Source: an uncultured Geobacteraceae bacterium (GTDB taxonomy: Bacteria; Desulfobacterota; Desulfuromonadia; Geobacterales; Pseudopelobacteraceae). From it: a DNA stretch of 64,000 nt. The stretch is from the NCBI GenBank assembly GCA_903875605.1, contig CAIQWT010000008.1:1-64000 (forward strand), written 5' to 3'. The notes beneath the pieces were generated by a model, which saw only the letters and a list, made by a program, of their open reading frames with translations, was not told the origin of the DNA and did not search any database. Shown piece by piece: positions 8,161-16,789 of this stretch (positions within the stretch are counted from its first letter, which is position 1; the number at the start of each line of letters is the position of its first letter). Both the position numbers and the translations under genes were made by a program.

Positions 8161-9060
8161 ATGTTTTTATTGCTATGCACCATTGCAGTAATTCTTCTTC
8201 CAACCGATGTGCTTGCCTGGGGCGGTGGGATTCATCTTCAGCTTGGAGCACAGGTGCTGGCTGATCTGAGTGCCGTATCTGCCGATGTGGCTGCTCTCCT
8301 GACGGCTCATCCTAAAGACTTTCTGTATGGCTGCCTCGCTCCGGATATTACGGTTGGCAAAAAGTATACCCATTCTCTGCTGCACTGTCATCGCTGGGGG
8401 ATTGGCCGGACTCTGTTGAAAGAAGCCGAAAACGACCATCAGAGAGCCTGCGCATACGGATATCTCTGCCATCTTGCTGCCGATACCGTTGCTCATAATT
8501 ATTATGTTCCCTACAAAATTATGCGCTCTTTTCCTACGATAACGATGAAACATACCTATTGGGAGATGCGTTTTGAGGCTTTTGTGGAAAAAGACATCTG
8601 GGAGCTTGCACGCATTATCTGCCGTGCAGACAGGCGTGCCAACGATGTGTTACTGCGGAATGTGCTGACAACGACCATCTTCTCGTTCGGCACTAATAAG
8701 CGCATTTTTAATTCAATAATGGTTCTTTCACGTATGGAAAGGTTGCAAAAACTTGTGCAGGCGCTTTCCAGCAAGTCGCGCTATCAATTGGCGGAGGCTG
8801 ATCGGGACGAGTATATGCAGTTGGCCAGGGATGCAATTCTCGACTTTTTGCAGCACCCGGAAGACTCCAAATTTTTACGGGTAGACCCCACCGGAGAGAG
8901 AGCATTGACAGCAGCGGATATCCTGAGAAAAAGTCTGCGACTGCGCTACAAAAGCGGGTTTATGTCAAAAGAGGAGGGGTTTGAACAGGTTGAATCTCTG
9001 CGGAGTACCCTGCGGGATTCATTACACAATCCGGAATTACTGAAGGGACTTCATGTCTGA
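8161..9060 (+). CDS. Zinc-dependent phospholipase C-like secreted protein
   Basis: The 299-residue protein has a signal peptide (hydrophobic residues 2-18, then LAWGGGIH). The mature protein starts with the W..H pattern typical of the zinc-dependent phospholipase C family, followed by further His/Asp ligands (CHLAADTVAHNYY near 100-112). Known relatives bind three zinc ions and cleave phospholipids; in Geobacter-like genomes such proteins are common and untested. The downstream half is helical and has no recognised domain. It is divergent from udg and stands alone. Confidence 0.75.
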   Translation: MFLLLCTIAVILLPTDVLAWGGGIHLQLGAQVLADLSAVSADVAALLTAHPKDFLYGCLAPDITVGKKYTHSLLHCHRWGIGRTLLKEAENDHQRACAYGYLCHLAADTVAHNYYVPYKIMRSFPTITMKHTYWEMRFEAFVEKDIWELARIICRADRRANDVLLRNVLTTTIFSFGTNKRIFNSIMVLSRMERLQKLVQALSSKSRYQLAEADRDEYMQLARDAILDFLQHPEDSKFLRVDPTGERALTAADILRKSLRLRYKSGFMSKEEGFEQVESLRSTLRDSLHNPELLKGLHV

Positions 9061-9156
9061 CGGGCCTGAGCTGTGCTGCTTGCCGAGTCCGGGTTGGGCG
9101 CAGTAAGAGCAGCTCCTTTACATCATAGGCCGTGACATGTTTGCCTCAAGTCGGAA

Positions 9157-9930
9157 TTAATAACATTCCGGCTTTCGGTCATTAAAGCAGGGTATTTGGG
9201 CCCGCCAGTCTTTCATAACCTGCATGTCAAGCGCGGCAATAATTTCCCCCTCATCCTCACTCGCTTCGGCTAACAGTTCCCCTTTCGGATTGATAATCAT
9301 GCTCATTCCAAAAAAGTCCAGTTTGCCAATTATGCCGCAGGCGTTGCAGGCAACCACGAAGAGCTGGTTTTCGATTGCTCGTGCCCGTAGCAGCGTACGC
9401 CAATGCTCCTGACGCGGCTTAGGCCACTGGGCCGGCACGCAGATTACCTGTGCGCCTTCGATCGCCAAGCGCCGTGAAAGTTCGGGAAAGCGCAGGTCAT
9501 AACAGATGATAACTCCCACTTTTCCGATCGAAGTATCCGCCAGTAACCATGAATCTCCGCTGGAAAAAGCACGATCTTCACCCAGCAGAGAGAATAAGTG
9601 TATCTTGCGATACATCCCCGCCAGATTGCCGTTGTCAGCCATGTAGATCGTATTGAATACATTGTCGTCGTTCGGTTCCGGCAGGCTGCCGACTATTACT
9701 AACTTGTACCTGAGTGAGAGTTCCAGCAGCTCTTCTACAATCCCCTCTGTCCGCACTGCCAGCTCATTCAGGTTTTTGTAGGCAAAACCGCATGACCACA
9801 TCTCCGGCAGTACCACCAGGTTTGCTCCCTGTGTTGCTGCGCGGGGCAGGGCTTTGCGGACATAGGCCAGGTTTGCATCCACATCTCCCTGTGTGACGGT
9901 AAACTGAATTGCGGCTGCAGTAATTGTCAA
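9157..9930 (-). CDS. Nitrilase-superfamily (omega-)amidase
   Basis: The 257-residue carbon-nitrogen hydrolase shows the Glu-Lys-Cys triad: E in LPEMWSCGF, K in YRKIHLF and C in VGVIICYDLRFPEL. Family members closest in length cleave omega-amides such as alpha-ketoglutaramate or similar small amides in the cytoplasm. I choose TTG 9930 as start because GGAGG lies about 7 nt upstream and the protein then begins at TITAAAIQF, as family members do; the frame extends to 9963. It is a single gene between a phospholipase-like gene and ftsK. Confidence 0.85.
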   Translation of the reverse strand: MTITAAAIQFTVTQGDVDANLAYVRKALPRAATQGANLVVLPEMWSCGFAYKNLNELAVRTEGIVEELLELSLRYKLVIVGSLPEPNDDNVFNTIYMADNGNLAGMYRKIHLFSLLGEDRAFSSGDSWLLADTSIGKVGVIICYDLRFPELSRRLAIEGAQVICVPAQWPKPRQEHWRTLLRARAIENQLFVVACNACGIIGKLDFFGMSMIINPKGELLAEASEDEGEIIAALDMQVMKDWRAQIPCFNDRKPECY

Positions 9931-10140
9931 GGTGGCACCTCCGATTAAAAATATTCGGATCAAGCAGGCATTGATGGATGAACTATTCTGTCAAACTTTC
10001 GGTACTCTAATTGCTGCTCTGGTAATTTGCTGCAAACCCCGCCACGGATCAAAACTTTCCGGATGCCGGTGAGATTCAGTAATAAAAACACATTTTTTCT
10101 GTAGTCTCCGGTCCAGGTATTGACCGTGTTTGTAAGCACT

Positions 10141-12525
10141 CTACCTCGTTAACTGTGAATTAAGATAGGCGTTGATTACATCCATATAGATTTCACGTGG
10201 CTTACTGGTGCCGTCACTGAGGGCGATCATGCCCTCGCTTTCCATCATCTCGACAATCCTGGCAGCGCGGTTGTAGCCGATGCGCAGTTTGCGCTGTATC
10301 ATAGAGATGCTGGCTTGTTTGGTGTCTGCAACAACCCGCAGGGCATCCTCCCAACGCTCATCCTGTACTTCGTCCTCAATACTCCCCTTCTCATCTGAAT
10401 CCTTCATCTCAAGGATCGATTTTTCATAGACCGGCTTACCCTGCTTTTTGAGAAAGTCCACTACCCGCTGTACTTCGGAATCTGACACAAACGCACCGTG
10501 GATACGCTGAAGCCGGGATGTTCCAGGGGGCATATAGAGCATGTCACCGGCCCCAAGCAGACTTTCCGCTCCGTTGCAGTCCAGGATGGTGCGTGAATCG
10601 ACTTTCGACGTAACTTGGAAGGAGATGCGCGATGGGAGATTTGCCTTGATCAGACCCGTTATAACATCTACCGAAGGGCGCTGAGTTGCGAGAATCAGGT
10701 GGATACCAGAGGCACGTGCTTTTTGGGCCAACCGGGCGATGTGTTCCTCCACCTCGCGTCCGGCAACCATCATCAAGTCGGCTAACTCATCCACAATAAC
10801 CACAATATAGGGGAGGTGGCTGTGCTCCAGCATGTCGCCGTCATCGACAATAAAGGGAATCGGATCAATATCGGCAACCCCGCCTTCGCGGAGTTCTTCA
10901 AGATCATCGATAATTTCGGCATCGGATATGGATCCGAGTTCTTCCTGCTCAAGGAGTTCTCCCGCCAGTTTTTTGTTGTAGGAGTCAATATTACGCACAC
11001 CCTTATCGGATAGCAGCATATAACGCCGCTCCATCTCGTTCACAGCCCATTTCAGGGCCAGCGAGGCCTTTTTAGGCTCGGTAACAACAGGTAGCAATAG
11101 ATGTGGAATTCCCTCGTACATAGAAAACTCCAGCATTTTGGGGTCGACCATGATCATACGCACATCTTTGGGGGTGGATGTGTAGAGCAGGGAAAGGATC
11201 ATCGTGTTGATCGATACCGACTTGCCGGAACCTGTTGAACCGGCCACCAGCAGATGCGGCGCTTTAGCGAGATCTGTCACAACCGGCAAGCCGGCAATGT
11301 CTTTGCCAAGAGCCAATGGCAGTTTCATCTTGCTGTGGGAAAAATGTTCACAGTTGAAAATTTCTCGCAGAAAAACCATATCGCGGTCCCGGTTTGGCAC
11401 CTCAATGCCGACAACACCCTTGCCAGGTATCGGCGCAACAATGCGGATCGACATGGCCTGCAACGCCATGGTCAAGTCATCGGTAAGTCCGGCAATGCGA
11501 CTAATCTTAATGCCTGGTGCCGGAGAAAACTCGTACATGGTGATGACCGGACCGGGGCATATTTCCACAACCTCGCCGTCAATATTGTAATCTTTAAGCT
11601 TCTTCTCCAGCAATCGTGCATTCATGGTGAGAGCTTCGCGGTCGAGCGTTTTTTCATTAGCCGGAGGGACATCCAGTAGCGAAAATGGTGGGGTGTGAAA
11701 ATCCCCTTCTGCTTTGATGAATTCAAAGGTTTCCTGTACGGCGGCTGTTTTAGCGTCCTCTTTCTTTTTCTCCTTTTCCTTTTTGACAAGGTTGGGTCGC
11801 AAAGGTGGAGGCGCCATCGGTTTGATGACCGGTCCGCCTGTTGCCGGCACAGCAGGGAGCCCATCCTGTTTGGCCTTGGCACGGCTTTGTTCATTACGAT
11901 CTTTGGCTCGGCGTTCCTGCCAGGCAGCCCACTTATGTTTGAAATTTTCCAACCACCAACCGGCAAAGAGGATAAAAGAGAATTTCGACAGGATCATGAT
12001 TGAGGCGGCCAACAGCGGTAGGAGCAGGAGCAGGGCTCCCGTGACCCCGACGGTGCTTTTTAGGGCCCGGGACACGACAACACCGACCGCTCCTCCGGTA
12101 GCAACCTGCTGTCCGAATAGAACAGTTTTGTCCCGGAAAAATGCAAAAAGGGTAGCCAGGGAGAATAGCAGTCCCAATGCTGCCGCCAGCTTGTATGAGC
12201 GGAGGCGGATCTCTTTGAATCGAAAAAGAGTGTAGGCCATGTAGAGCATAGCCAGTGGTATCAGGTATGAGGCCAGCCCGAAGCTGATAAAGAAGAGATC
12301 CGCAATCTGCGCCCCCAGCCGCCCCCCGAGGTTATGGATTCCGCCCTCGTTGGAGAAGCTGTTCCAGGAAACATCTGCTGAGTTGTAGGTAAGAAACGCC
12401 AGCAGGATGAAGACGCCGACTGTTCCCAGCGCCATTCCCTGAAGCTCTTTAGTCATTTTATCTTTTTTTGGTTCTTCCATAGAGATGTCGTTATCCAGAA
12501 TGAGGAGATTATGCAACCGTGCCAT
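10141..12525 (-). CDS. ftsK: FtsK/SpoIIIE DNA translocase
   Basis: The protein is 794 residues. The N-terminal membrane domain has four or so hydrophobic segments (about 30-200), followed by a lysine/proline-rich linker (about 205-270). The RecA-like motor has Walker A GSTGSGKSVS and Walker B YIVVIVDELADL. The C-terminal gamma winged helix (ASISMIQRKLRIGYNRAARIVEMM) reads KOPS-like sequences. FtsK pumps chromosome ends through the closing septum. The linker is short compared with E. coli FtsK. The start is uncertain: ATG 12525 or ATG 12480 (MEEPKKDK), neither with a strong Shine-Dalgarno. Confidence 0.95.
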   Translation of the reverse strand: MARLHNLLILDNDISMEEPKKDKMTKELQGMALGTVGVFILLAFLTYNSADVSWNSFSNEGGIHNLGGRLGAQIADLFFISFGLASYLIPLAMLYMAYTLFRFKEIRLRSYKLAAALGLLFSLATLFAFFRDKTVLFGQQVATGGAVGVVVSRALKSTVGVTGALLLLLPLLAASIMILSKFSFILFAGWWLENFKHKWAAWQERRAKDRNEQSRAKAKQDGLPAVPATGGPVIKPMAPPPLRPNLVKKEKEKKKEDAKTAAVQETFEFIKAEGDFHTPPFSLLDVPPANEKTLDREALTMNARLLEKKLKDYNIDGEVVEICPGPVITMYEFSPAPGIKISRIAGLTDDLTMALQAMSIRIVAPIPGKGVVGIEVPNRDRDMVFLREIFNCEHFSHSKMKLPLALGKDIAGLPVVTDLAKAPHLLVAGSTGSGKSVSINTMILSLLYTSTPKDVRMIMVDPKMLEFSMYEGIPHLLLPVVTEPKKASLALKWAVNEMERRYMLLSDKGVRNIDSYNKKLAGELLEQEELGSISDAEIIDDLEELREGGVADIDPIPFIVDDGDMLEHSHLPYIVVIVDELADLMMVAGREVEEHIARLAQKARASGIHLILATQRPSVDVITGLIKANLPSRISFQVTSKVDSRTILDCNGAESLLGAGDMLYMPPGTSRLQRIHGAFVSDSEVQRVVDFLKKQGKPVYEKSILEMKDSDEKGSIEDEVQDERWEDALRVVADTKQASISMIQRKLRIGYNRAARIVEMMESEGMIALSDGTSKPREIYMDVINAYLNSQLTR

Positions 12526-12583
12526 ATTACAAGCAATGGTGGCGGTGAGGCAAAGGAAAAATCAAGTGTTGATAAGGTCCAAA

Positions 12584-13015
12584 TCAGGCAATTTTCTGCA
12601 TTTCGTCCCCCGGTTTGATTACCCCTCCGGTGATGACTTTAGCGAAAATCCCTTCTTTGGGCATAACGCAGTCGCCCGCCTGGTAGAAGATGGCACAGCG
12701 AGTGTGGCACTCTTTACCGATCTGGGTTACCTCCAGCAGTGTATCACCGATATGCAGACGACTGCCGATAGGCAGCGACACCAGATCTATGCCGCTGGTG
12801 GTGATGTTCTCAGCGAAGTCGCCTGCTGTTACGTCCAGTCCCAGAGCCCGCATTTTATCTATGCTTTCTGTGGCCAACAGGCTTACCTGGCGGTGCCAGT
12901 CACCGGCATGGCCATCGCCGACGATGCCGTGATTCTCGCGCAACTCTACAGATGCCACCGGTTTTTTTCGCTCGCCCTTTTTTTCACTTATACAGACAGC
13001 TTCGACTTTAGCCAT
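12584..13015 (-). CDS. MOSC domain protein
   Basis: The 143-residue protein is a single MOSC domain (beta-barrel with GIVGDGHAGDWHRQVSLL near 30-47 and a conserved Cys in GKECHTRCAIF). MOSC domains handle sulfur carried to molybdenum cofactor or bind Moco. It lies 6 bp after the moaA stop and follows mobB-moaA on the same strand, so it very probably acts in molybdenum cofactor metabolism. Proteins of this short type occur beside moaA in many anaerobes. Confidence 0.85.
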   Translation of the reverse strand: MAKVEAVCISEKKGERKKPVASVELRENHGIVGDGHAGDWHRQVSLLATESIDKMRALGLDVTAGDFAENITTSGIDLVSLPIGSRLHIGDTLLEVTQIGKECHTRCAIFYQAGDCVMPKEGIFAKVITGGVIKPGDEMQKIA

Positions 13016-13021
13016 GGTATG

Positions 13022-14002
13022 TTATCCTCCAATGTGTGACATGGTAAAATTCTGGTGAGCGTACCCTTCAGCTGTTATTGAGTGACGCTCCGGTTTTGTT
13101 GAAACAATACTGCGCAGTGCTTCTGCCAGACGTTCTCTGTCGGGTGGACGCAGATACGGCACGAGATCAGTTTTTTCGTCAGAAAAAAGGCACCCTTTAG
13201 CCTGTCCGGTAGATGTGACCCTGATGCGATTGCATTCACTGCAGAAATGTCCGGATACAGCGGTAATAATGCCGATGCTGCCCTGCGCACCAGGGATGCA
13301 GAAATCACGAGAAGGTCCGGAAAAATGGCCCTTATCCACCTGCTCAAGAGAGTATTCTCTGGAAATTATCTGTAAAATTTCTTCACCGCTAATGCAGTAG
13401 CGGTGCCAGTCATCTTCCTTGATAGCCGGCATATATTCTATAAAGCGAATAGAATTGCCATGAGTCAGAGTCATTTTGGCAAAGTCCAAGATTTCGCCGT
13501 CGTTGACGCCACGCATAATCACGCAGTTTATTTTTGGTGGAGGAAATCCGGCTTTCTCTGCAGCGTCAAGTCCGGCCAGAACCCTGTTCAGGTCGCCACC
13601 ACGTGTTATATCGCTAAAAACCTGTGGATTGAGGGAGTCAAGACTGACATTCAGTCGCTGAACTCCGGCCCGGTACAAGTCGTTGGCCATCTCCGCCAGT
13701 TGCAGTCCATTGGTTGTCAGTGCCAGGTGCCGCAAGCCTGGGATCCGGGCGATTCGTTCCAGAAAATTAACGATTCCGGTGCGAACCAGAGGTTCTCCAC
13801 CGGTAATACGGATCTTCTCGATTCCCAGTTCCACTGAGGTCGTGGAGATCAGAAACAGTTCCTCGTAGGAGAGCACGGCACTATGCTCTTTCTTGACGAT
13901 TCCCTCTTTAGGCATGCAGTAGAAGCAACGCATGTTACAGCGGTCGGTTACCGACAGGCGTAGATAATTTATGTTTCTCCCGTGGGAGTCAGTGAGTTCC
14001 AT
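13022..14002 (-). CDS. moaA: GTP 3',8-cyclase MoaA
   Basis: The 326-residue radical SAM enzyme carries out the first step of molybdopterin synthesis from GTP. The N-terminal radical SAM cluster is CNMRCFYC (C-x3-C-x2-C). A second C-terminal cluster is CSECNRIRVTSTGQAKGC, and the terminal Gly-Gly tail (SHIGG) is present. The start at ATG 14002 lies inside the last codons of mobB, giving a short overlap and coupling; GGAG lies upstream. The longer open frame to 14086 is only the mobB shadow. It is followed by the MOSC gene. Confidence 0.95.
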   Translation of the reverse strand: MELTDSHGRNINYLRLSVTDRCNMRCFYCMPKEGIVKKEHSAVLSYEELFLISTTSVELGIEKIRITGGEPLVRTGIVNFLERIARIPGLRHLALTTNGLQLAEMANDLYRAGVQRLNVSLDSLNPQVFSDITRGGDLNRVLAGLDAAEKAGFPPPKINCVIMRGVNDGEILDFAKMTLTHGNSIRFIEYMPAIKEDDWHRYCISGEEILQIISREYSLEQVDKGHFSGPSRDFCIPGAQGSIGIITAVSGHFCSECNRIRVTSTGQAKGCLFSDEKTDLVPYLRPPDRERLAEALRSIVSTKPERHSITAEGYAHQNFTMSHIGG

Positions 14003-14501
14003 GAATAATGTGTTTCTCCACAAAATCGGCAACCTGGACGGCATTATTGATATCCAGCACCGGAACATCCAGCAACAGCGGTTCATCGCTGGCTACTGCC
14101 AGGAGAGTTGGATCATTTTCTTCCCCACGGCAGATCAAGGTGTTGCTCCTTTCCTTGCGGTGAATCTCAATTTTGGGTAGGTTACCCTTCTTGAAACCCT
14201 CAGTCAGTATCAGATCTACATCGCTGAAATATGTAGCTATCAGCATTTCAATTGATGGAGGTTCGGTATGCTGCTTTATCAGTGCCAGTTTCTCCGGTGA
14301 TGATATAACCATGGTATCAGCACCTGCAGCGGTCAGACGATGGCTGTCTTTGCCGGGGTGGTCGATGTCGAAGCGATGGGCATCATGTTTTATTGCGCCG
14401 ATACTGTAACCGCGACTTTTGAGCTCAGCAATCACTTTTTCCAGCAGAGTTGTCTTACCGGTTCCTGATTTTGCGACAAACGAGACGGCTTTGGCGATCA
14501 T
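13989..14501 (-). CDS. mobB: Molybdopterin-guanine dinucleotide biosynthesis protein MobB
   Basis: The 170-residue GTP-binding P-loop protein (SGTGKTTLLEKVIAEL near residues 12-27) matches MobB, which helps attach GMP to molybdopterin to form the bis-MGD cofactor. The start at 14501 is set by a strong AGGAGG just upstream. The FTLTEG-like segment (DLILTEGFKKGNLPKIEIHR) is the typical MobB motif. It leads the mobB-moaA-MOSC operon and is divergent from the ygbA-like gene. Confidence 0.9.
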   Translation of the reverse strand: MIAKAVSFVAKSGTGKTTLLEKVIAELKSRGYSIGAIKHDAHRFDIDHPGKDSHRLTAAGADTMVISSPEKLALIKQHTEPPSIEMLIATYFSDVDLILTEGFKKGNLPKIEIHRKERSNTLICRGEENDPTLLAVASDEPLLLDVPVLDINNAVQVADFVEKHIIHGTH

Positions 14502-14582
14502 GGATACCTCCTGCAGCATGGATATATCATCTTCGGAATGTATATTAATCCGGTTTCCCGTGCAAAGAAAAAGCATAAATAA

Positions 14583-14596
14583 TTGACTTGTGTCAT
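14583..14596. promoter_or_regulatory. CRP/FNR-type operator candidate upstream of ygbA-like gene
   Basis: TTGACTTGTGTCAT (TTGAC-N4-GTCAT) lies 36 bp upstream of the ygbA-like start. The half-sites and N4 spacing match the element at 4877-4890. This fits Dnr/HcpR-type regulators that respond to nitric oxide or nitrite. The regulator itself is not in this window. Confidence 0.5.
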
Positions 14597-14631
14597 GTAT
14601 CCAGAATGGAATTCGGGAGATTATCGCAATC

Positions 14632-14976
14632 ATGGAAACAGCCAATAAACACCAGATAAAAGATATCAAGCTCCTCGGCAAGTTTGTCGAGGTCTACTGC
14701 AGTGGCAAACATAAAACAGCAGAACATATTTCCTTTGCCCTACCTGAAGGTTTGGGCGAGCGCTTACTCTGCCAGGAATGTGCATCTTTTTTGCAATACG
14801 CAATCACCAGACGCCTTAAATGTCCTCTGGAAGCGGAAAAACCTACCTGTAAACATTGCCGCACTCACTGCTATAACAAGCCAAGGCTGGCGAAGGTCAA
14901 GGAGATTATGGCTTACTCCGGACGCACGCTGATGTTACGCGGTAGGCTCGATTATATCTGGCACTACTTTTTCTAA
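14632..14976 (+). CDS. ygbA: YgbA-like nitrous-oxide-stimulated-promoter family protein
   Basis: The 114-residue protein has the family pattern of the nitrous oxide-stimulated promoter (YgbA) family. The Cys sites are LLCQECASF near residues 44-52 and LKCPLEAEKPTCKHCRTHCY near 62-81, suggesting a zinc or Fe-S site. E. coli YgbA is induced by nitric oxide. GGGAG lies about 12 nt before ATG 14632; the frame extends to GTG 14590. A CRP/FNR-like operator sits 36 bp upstream and a ferredoxin gene follows after 35 bp, so the pair probably forms a nitrosative-stress unit. Confidence 0.8.
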   Translation: METANKHQIKDIKLLGKFVEVYCSGKHKTAEHISFALPEGLGERLLCQECASFLQYAITRRLKCPLEAEKPTCKHCRTHCYNKPRLAKVKEIMAYSGRTLMLRGRLDYIWHYFF

Positions 14977-15011
14977 TTTATACATACCCACAAACAACAG
15001 GAGATCAAACG

Positions 15012-15761
15012 ATGCTGAGAAAAATTGTAACAATAGATCAGGATAAATGTGACGGCTGCGGATTATGTGTTCCTTCCTGTGCTGAAGGCGCTATCAAGAT
15101 GGTTGACGGTAAAGCGGTACTGTCTGCAGACAACCTCTGTGACGGCCTTGGCGCCTGTCTGGGTGAATGCCCACGGGATGCAATCCAGATTGAGGAGCGC
15201 GACACCGACGAGTTTGATGAGGCTGCCGTGGAAAAACACCTGGCGGCTATGGGACGACCTGCACCGTCTCATCATCCTGTTGCCCCGGTTGCTGCGCAGC
15301 AGCCACACCACGGAGGTGGCTGCCCCGGTTCACGCGCTATGAGCTTTGCTCCGCCAGTGGCGGTGGCAGAAGCGACCATAAACGGCAGTCGTCAGAGCCA
15401 TTTGGCTCAGTGGCCGGTCCAGCTTCACCTGGTTTCCACGACTGCGCCTTATTTTCAGGGAGCTGATCTGCTGATTACTGCCGACTGTGTACCGGTCGCT
15501 TACGCCGGTTATCACGAGGACTTCCTCAAAGGCAAGGCGGTCGTGATGGGATGCCCGAAGCTTGATGATAACAACTTTTATACTCAGAAACTAACCGAGC
15601 TGTTCAGTAAATCAGACATAAAGAGCGTAACCGTGCTGAAGATGGAGGTCCCCTGCTGCGGCGGAATCGGGATGGCTGCCCGCCAGGCACTGGCTGCCAG
15701 TGGCAAGCAGGTTCCCTACGAAGAAATTACTATAGGAATTCGGGGGCAGGTCAAGGGTTAA
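15012..15761 (+). CDS. 4Fe-4S ferredoxin with His-rich linker and Cys-containing C-terminal domain
   Basis: The protein is 249 residues. Residues 1-60 form a ferredoxin domain. The first cluster has four cysteines (13, 16, 19, 23). The second shows only three (43, 49, 53: LCDGLGACLGECP), so it may bind a 3Fe or altered cluster. A His/Pro/Gly-rich linker (about 85-110) leads to a C-terminal domain with MGCPKLDD and VPCCGGIG motifs. Related proteins occur with hybrid-cluster proteins and HcpR in anaerobes (known context, not shown here). It begins 35 bp after ygbA, likely the same transcript, and ends at a bidirectional hairpin. Confidence 0.8.
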   Translation: MLRKIVTIDQDKCDGCGLCVPSCAEGAIKMVDGKAVLSADNLCDGLGACLGECPRDAIQIEERDTDEFDEAAVEKHLAAMGRPAPSHHPVAPVAAQQPHHGGGCPGSRAMSFAPPVAVAEATINGSRQSHLAQWPVQLHLVSTTAPYFQGADLLITADCVPVAYAGYHEDFLKGKAVVMGCPKLDDNNFYTQKLTELFSKSDIKSVTVLKMEVPCCGGIGMAARQALAASGKQVPYEEITIGIRGQVKG

Positions 15762-15780
15762 CTCTTGTTGTTCCAGTAAT

Positions 15781-15822
15781 ACAAACGGGCCGCACTCACA
15801 ATTGTGGTCACGGCCCGTTTGT
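15781..15822. terminator. Bidirectional hairpin terminator
   Basis: A perfect 12-bp inverted repeat (ACAAACGGGCCG at 15781-15792, complement at 15811-15822) with an 18-nt loop lies between the convergent ferredoxin and YkgJ genes. Its right arm overlaps the end of the YkgJ coding sequence. It can serve both strands. Confidence 0.75.
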
Positions 15823-16146
15823 AATGGTGCTTGTGTACTGACTTTCTGAATCGGAACAGAAAAAACGACGGCATATATCCGGCCGTGCTTCGTAGATGGT
15901 GCAGCGCCCTTCCTCCAAAAAATCGCAACCGTAGTCAATCTCAAGTTTATGTGGCCCATAGGTTGACAACTGCAGTCGCTTTGCCCCCAATTTATGAAGT
16001 TGCTCGTATTTCTCCCAGGTAATATTTATAGCCGCAAAAGAGCTGCAGCAGATGCCGCCGCATTTCTGGCAGCGGTCATTGTTATCAAGGGGTGCATCAA
16101 GCAGGATTCCGTGGTATTTTTTCTGTCGGAGGGGAGGGAAGAGCAT
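15808..16146 (-). CDS. YkgJ-family cysteine cluster protein
   Basis: The 112-residue protein has the YkgJ-type cysteine cluster: CQKCGGICCSSF near residues 26-37, then YGCDFLEEGRCTIYEARPDICRRFFC near 72-97. The eight or so cysteines are thought to bind zinc or an Fe-S cluster; the biochemical role is unknown. AAGGAG lies just before the ATG. Its last codons form part of the shared hairpin terminator with the ferredoxin gene. It is divergent from the macro-domain gene. Confidence 0.85.
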   Translation of the reverse strand: MLFPPLRQKKYHGILLDAPLDNNDRCQKCGGICCSSFAAINITWEKYEQLHKLGAKRLQLSTYGPHKLEIDYGCDFLEEGRCTIYEARPDICRRFFCSDSESQYTSTITNGP

Positions 16147-16267
16147 AGTCGTTGCTCCTTATCGTCGCAGTCGGTCGCTATTAATCCGCGACCATGGAGA
16201 ATGATGCATTTCGTAGAGTATAGCACCGGCACATAACTTTACAACCATCAGTTTCAAGGGAGGAACC

Positions 16268-16786
16268 ATGTCAGTAATCATTCAGATTATTCAGGGAGAT
16301 ATAACGGCACTGTCAGTGGATGCTATTGTCAATGCTGCCAACAATACGCTTCTTGGCGGAGGAGGAGTAGATGGAGCCATACATCTGGTCGCCGGGCCGG
16401 AACTGCTGCAGGAGTGTGCAGCTCTTCAGGGATGTGACACCGGGGACGCCAGGATTACCGGTGGGTACAAACTTCCTGCTAAGCACGTAATTCATACGGT
16501 TGGGCCGGTATGGCAAGACGGCAGACACGGTGAACCGGATCTGCTGGCTTCTGCCTATCATCGCTGTTTTGAGATAGCGCATCAGCACAATTTGAAAAGT
16601 ATCGCCTTTCCTGCAGTCAGTTCAGGGGTGTATGGCTATCCGATGCGAGAGTCCGTTGTTATCGCTCTTTCATCGGCTAAAGAGGCAATCTCCATGTATC
16701 AAGAGCTGGAGCGGATTATTTTTGTCCAGTTTAGTGAAGCGGCACAACAGATCTACCTGGAGGCCGCCTCACGCCTGGGTGTCTGA
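16268..16786 (+). CDS. Macro domain ADP-ribose deacetylase
   Basis: The 172-residue protein is a single macro domain. DAIVNAANNTLLGGGGVDGAIH (about 19-40) and SVAF-like FPAVSSGVYGYP near 118-129 form the ADP-ribose site. This matches the YmdB/MacroD-type O-acetyl-ADP-ribose deacetylases, which remove ADP-ribose esters from proteins or O-acetyl-ADP-ribose. GGGAGG precedes the ATG. It converges with glgP, whose stop lies 3 bp away, so the two transcripts must overlap. Confidence 0.9.
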   Translation: MSVIIQIIQGDITALSVDAIVNAANNTLLGGGGVDGAIHLVAGPELLQECAALQGCDTGDARITGGYKLPAKHVIHTVGPVWQDGRHGEPDLLASAYHRCFEIAHQHNLKSIAFPAVSSGVYGYPMRESVVIALSSAKEAISMYQELERIIFVQFSEAAQQIYLEAASRLGV

Positions 16787-16789
16787 GTC

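Noticed and set aside
14590-14631. Longer GTG start for the ygbA-like gene
   Set aside because: The upstream frame overlaps the operator candidate; ATG 14632 fits the family length.
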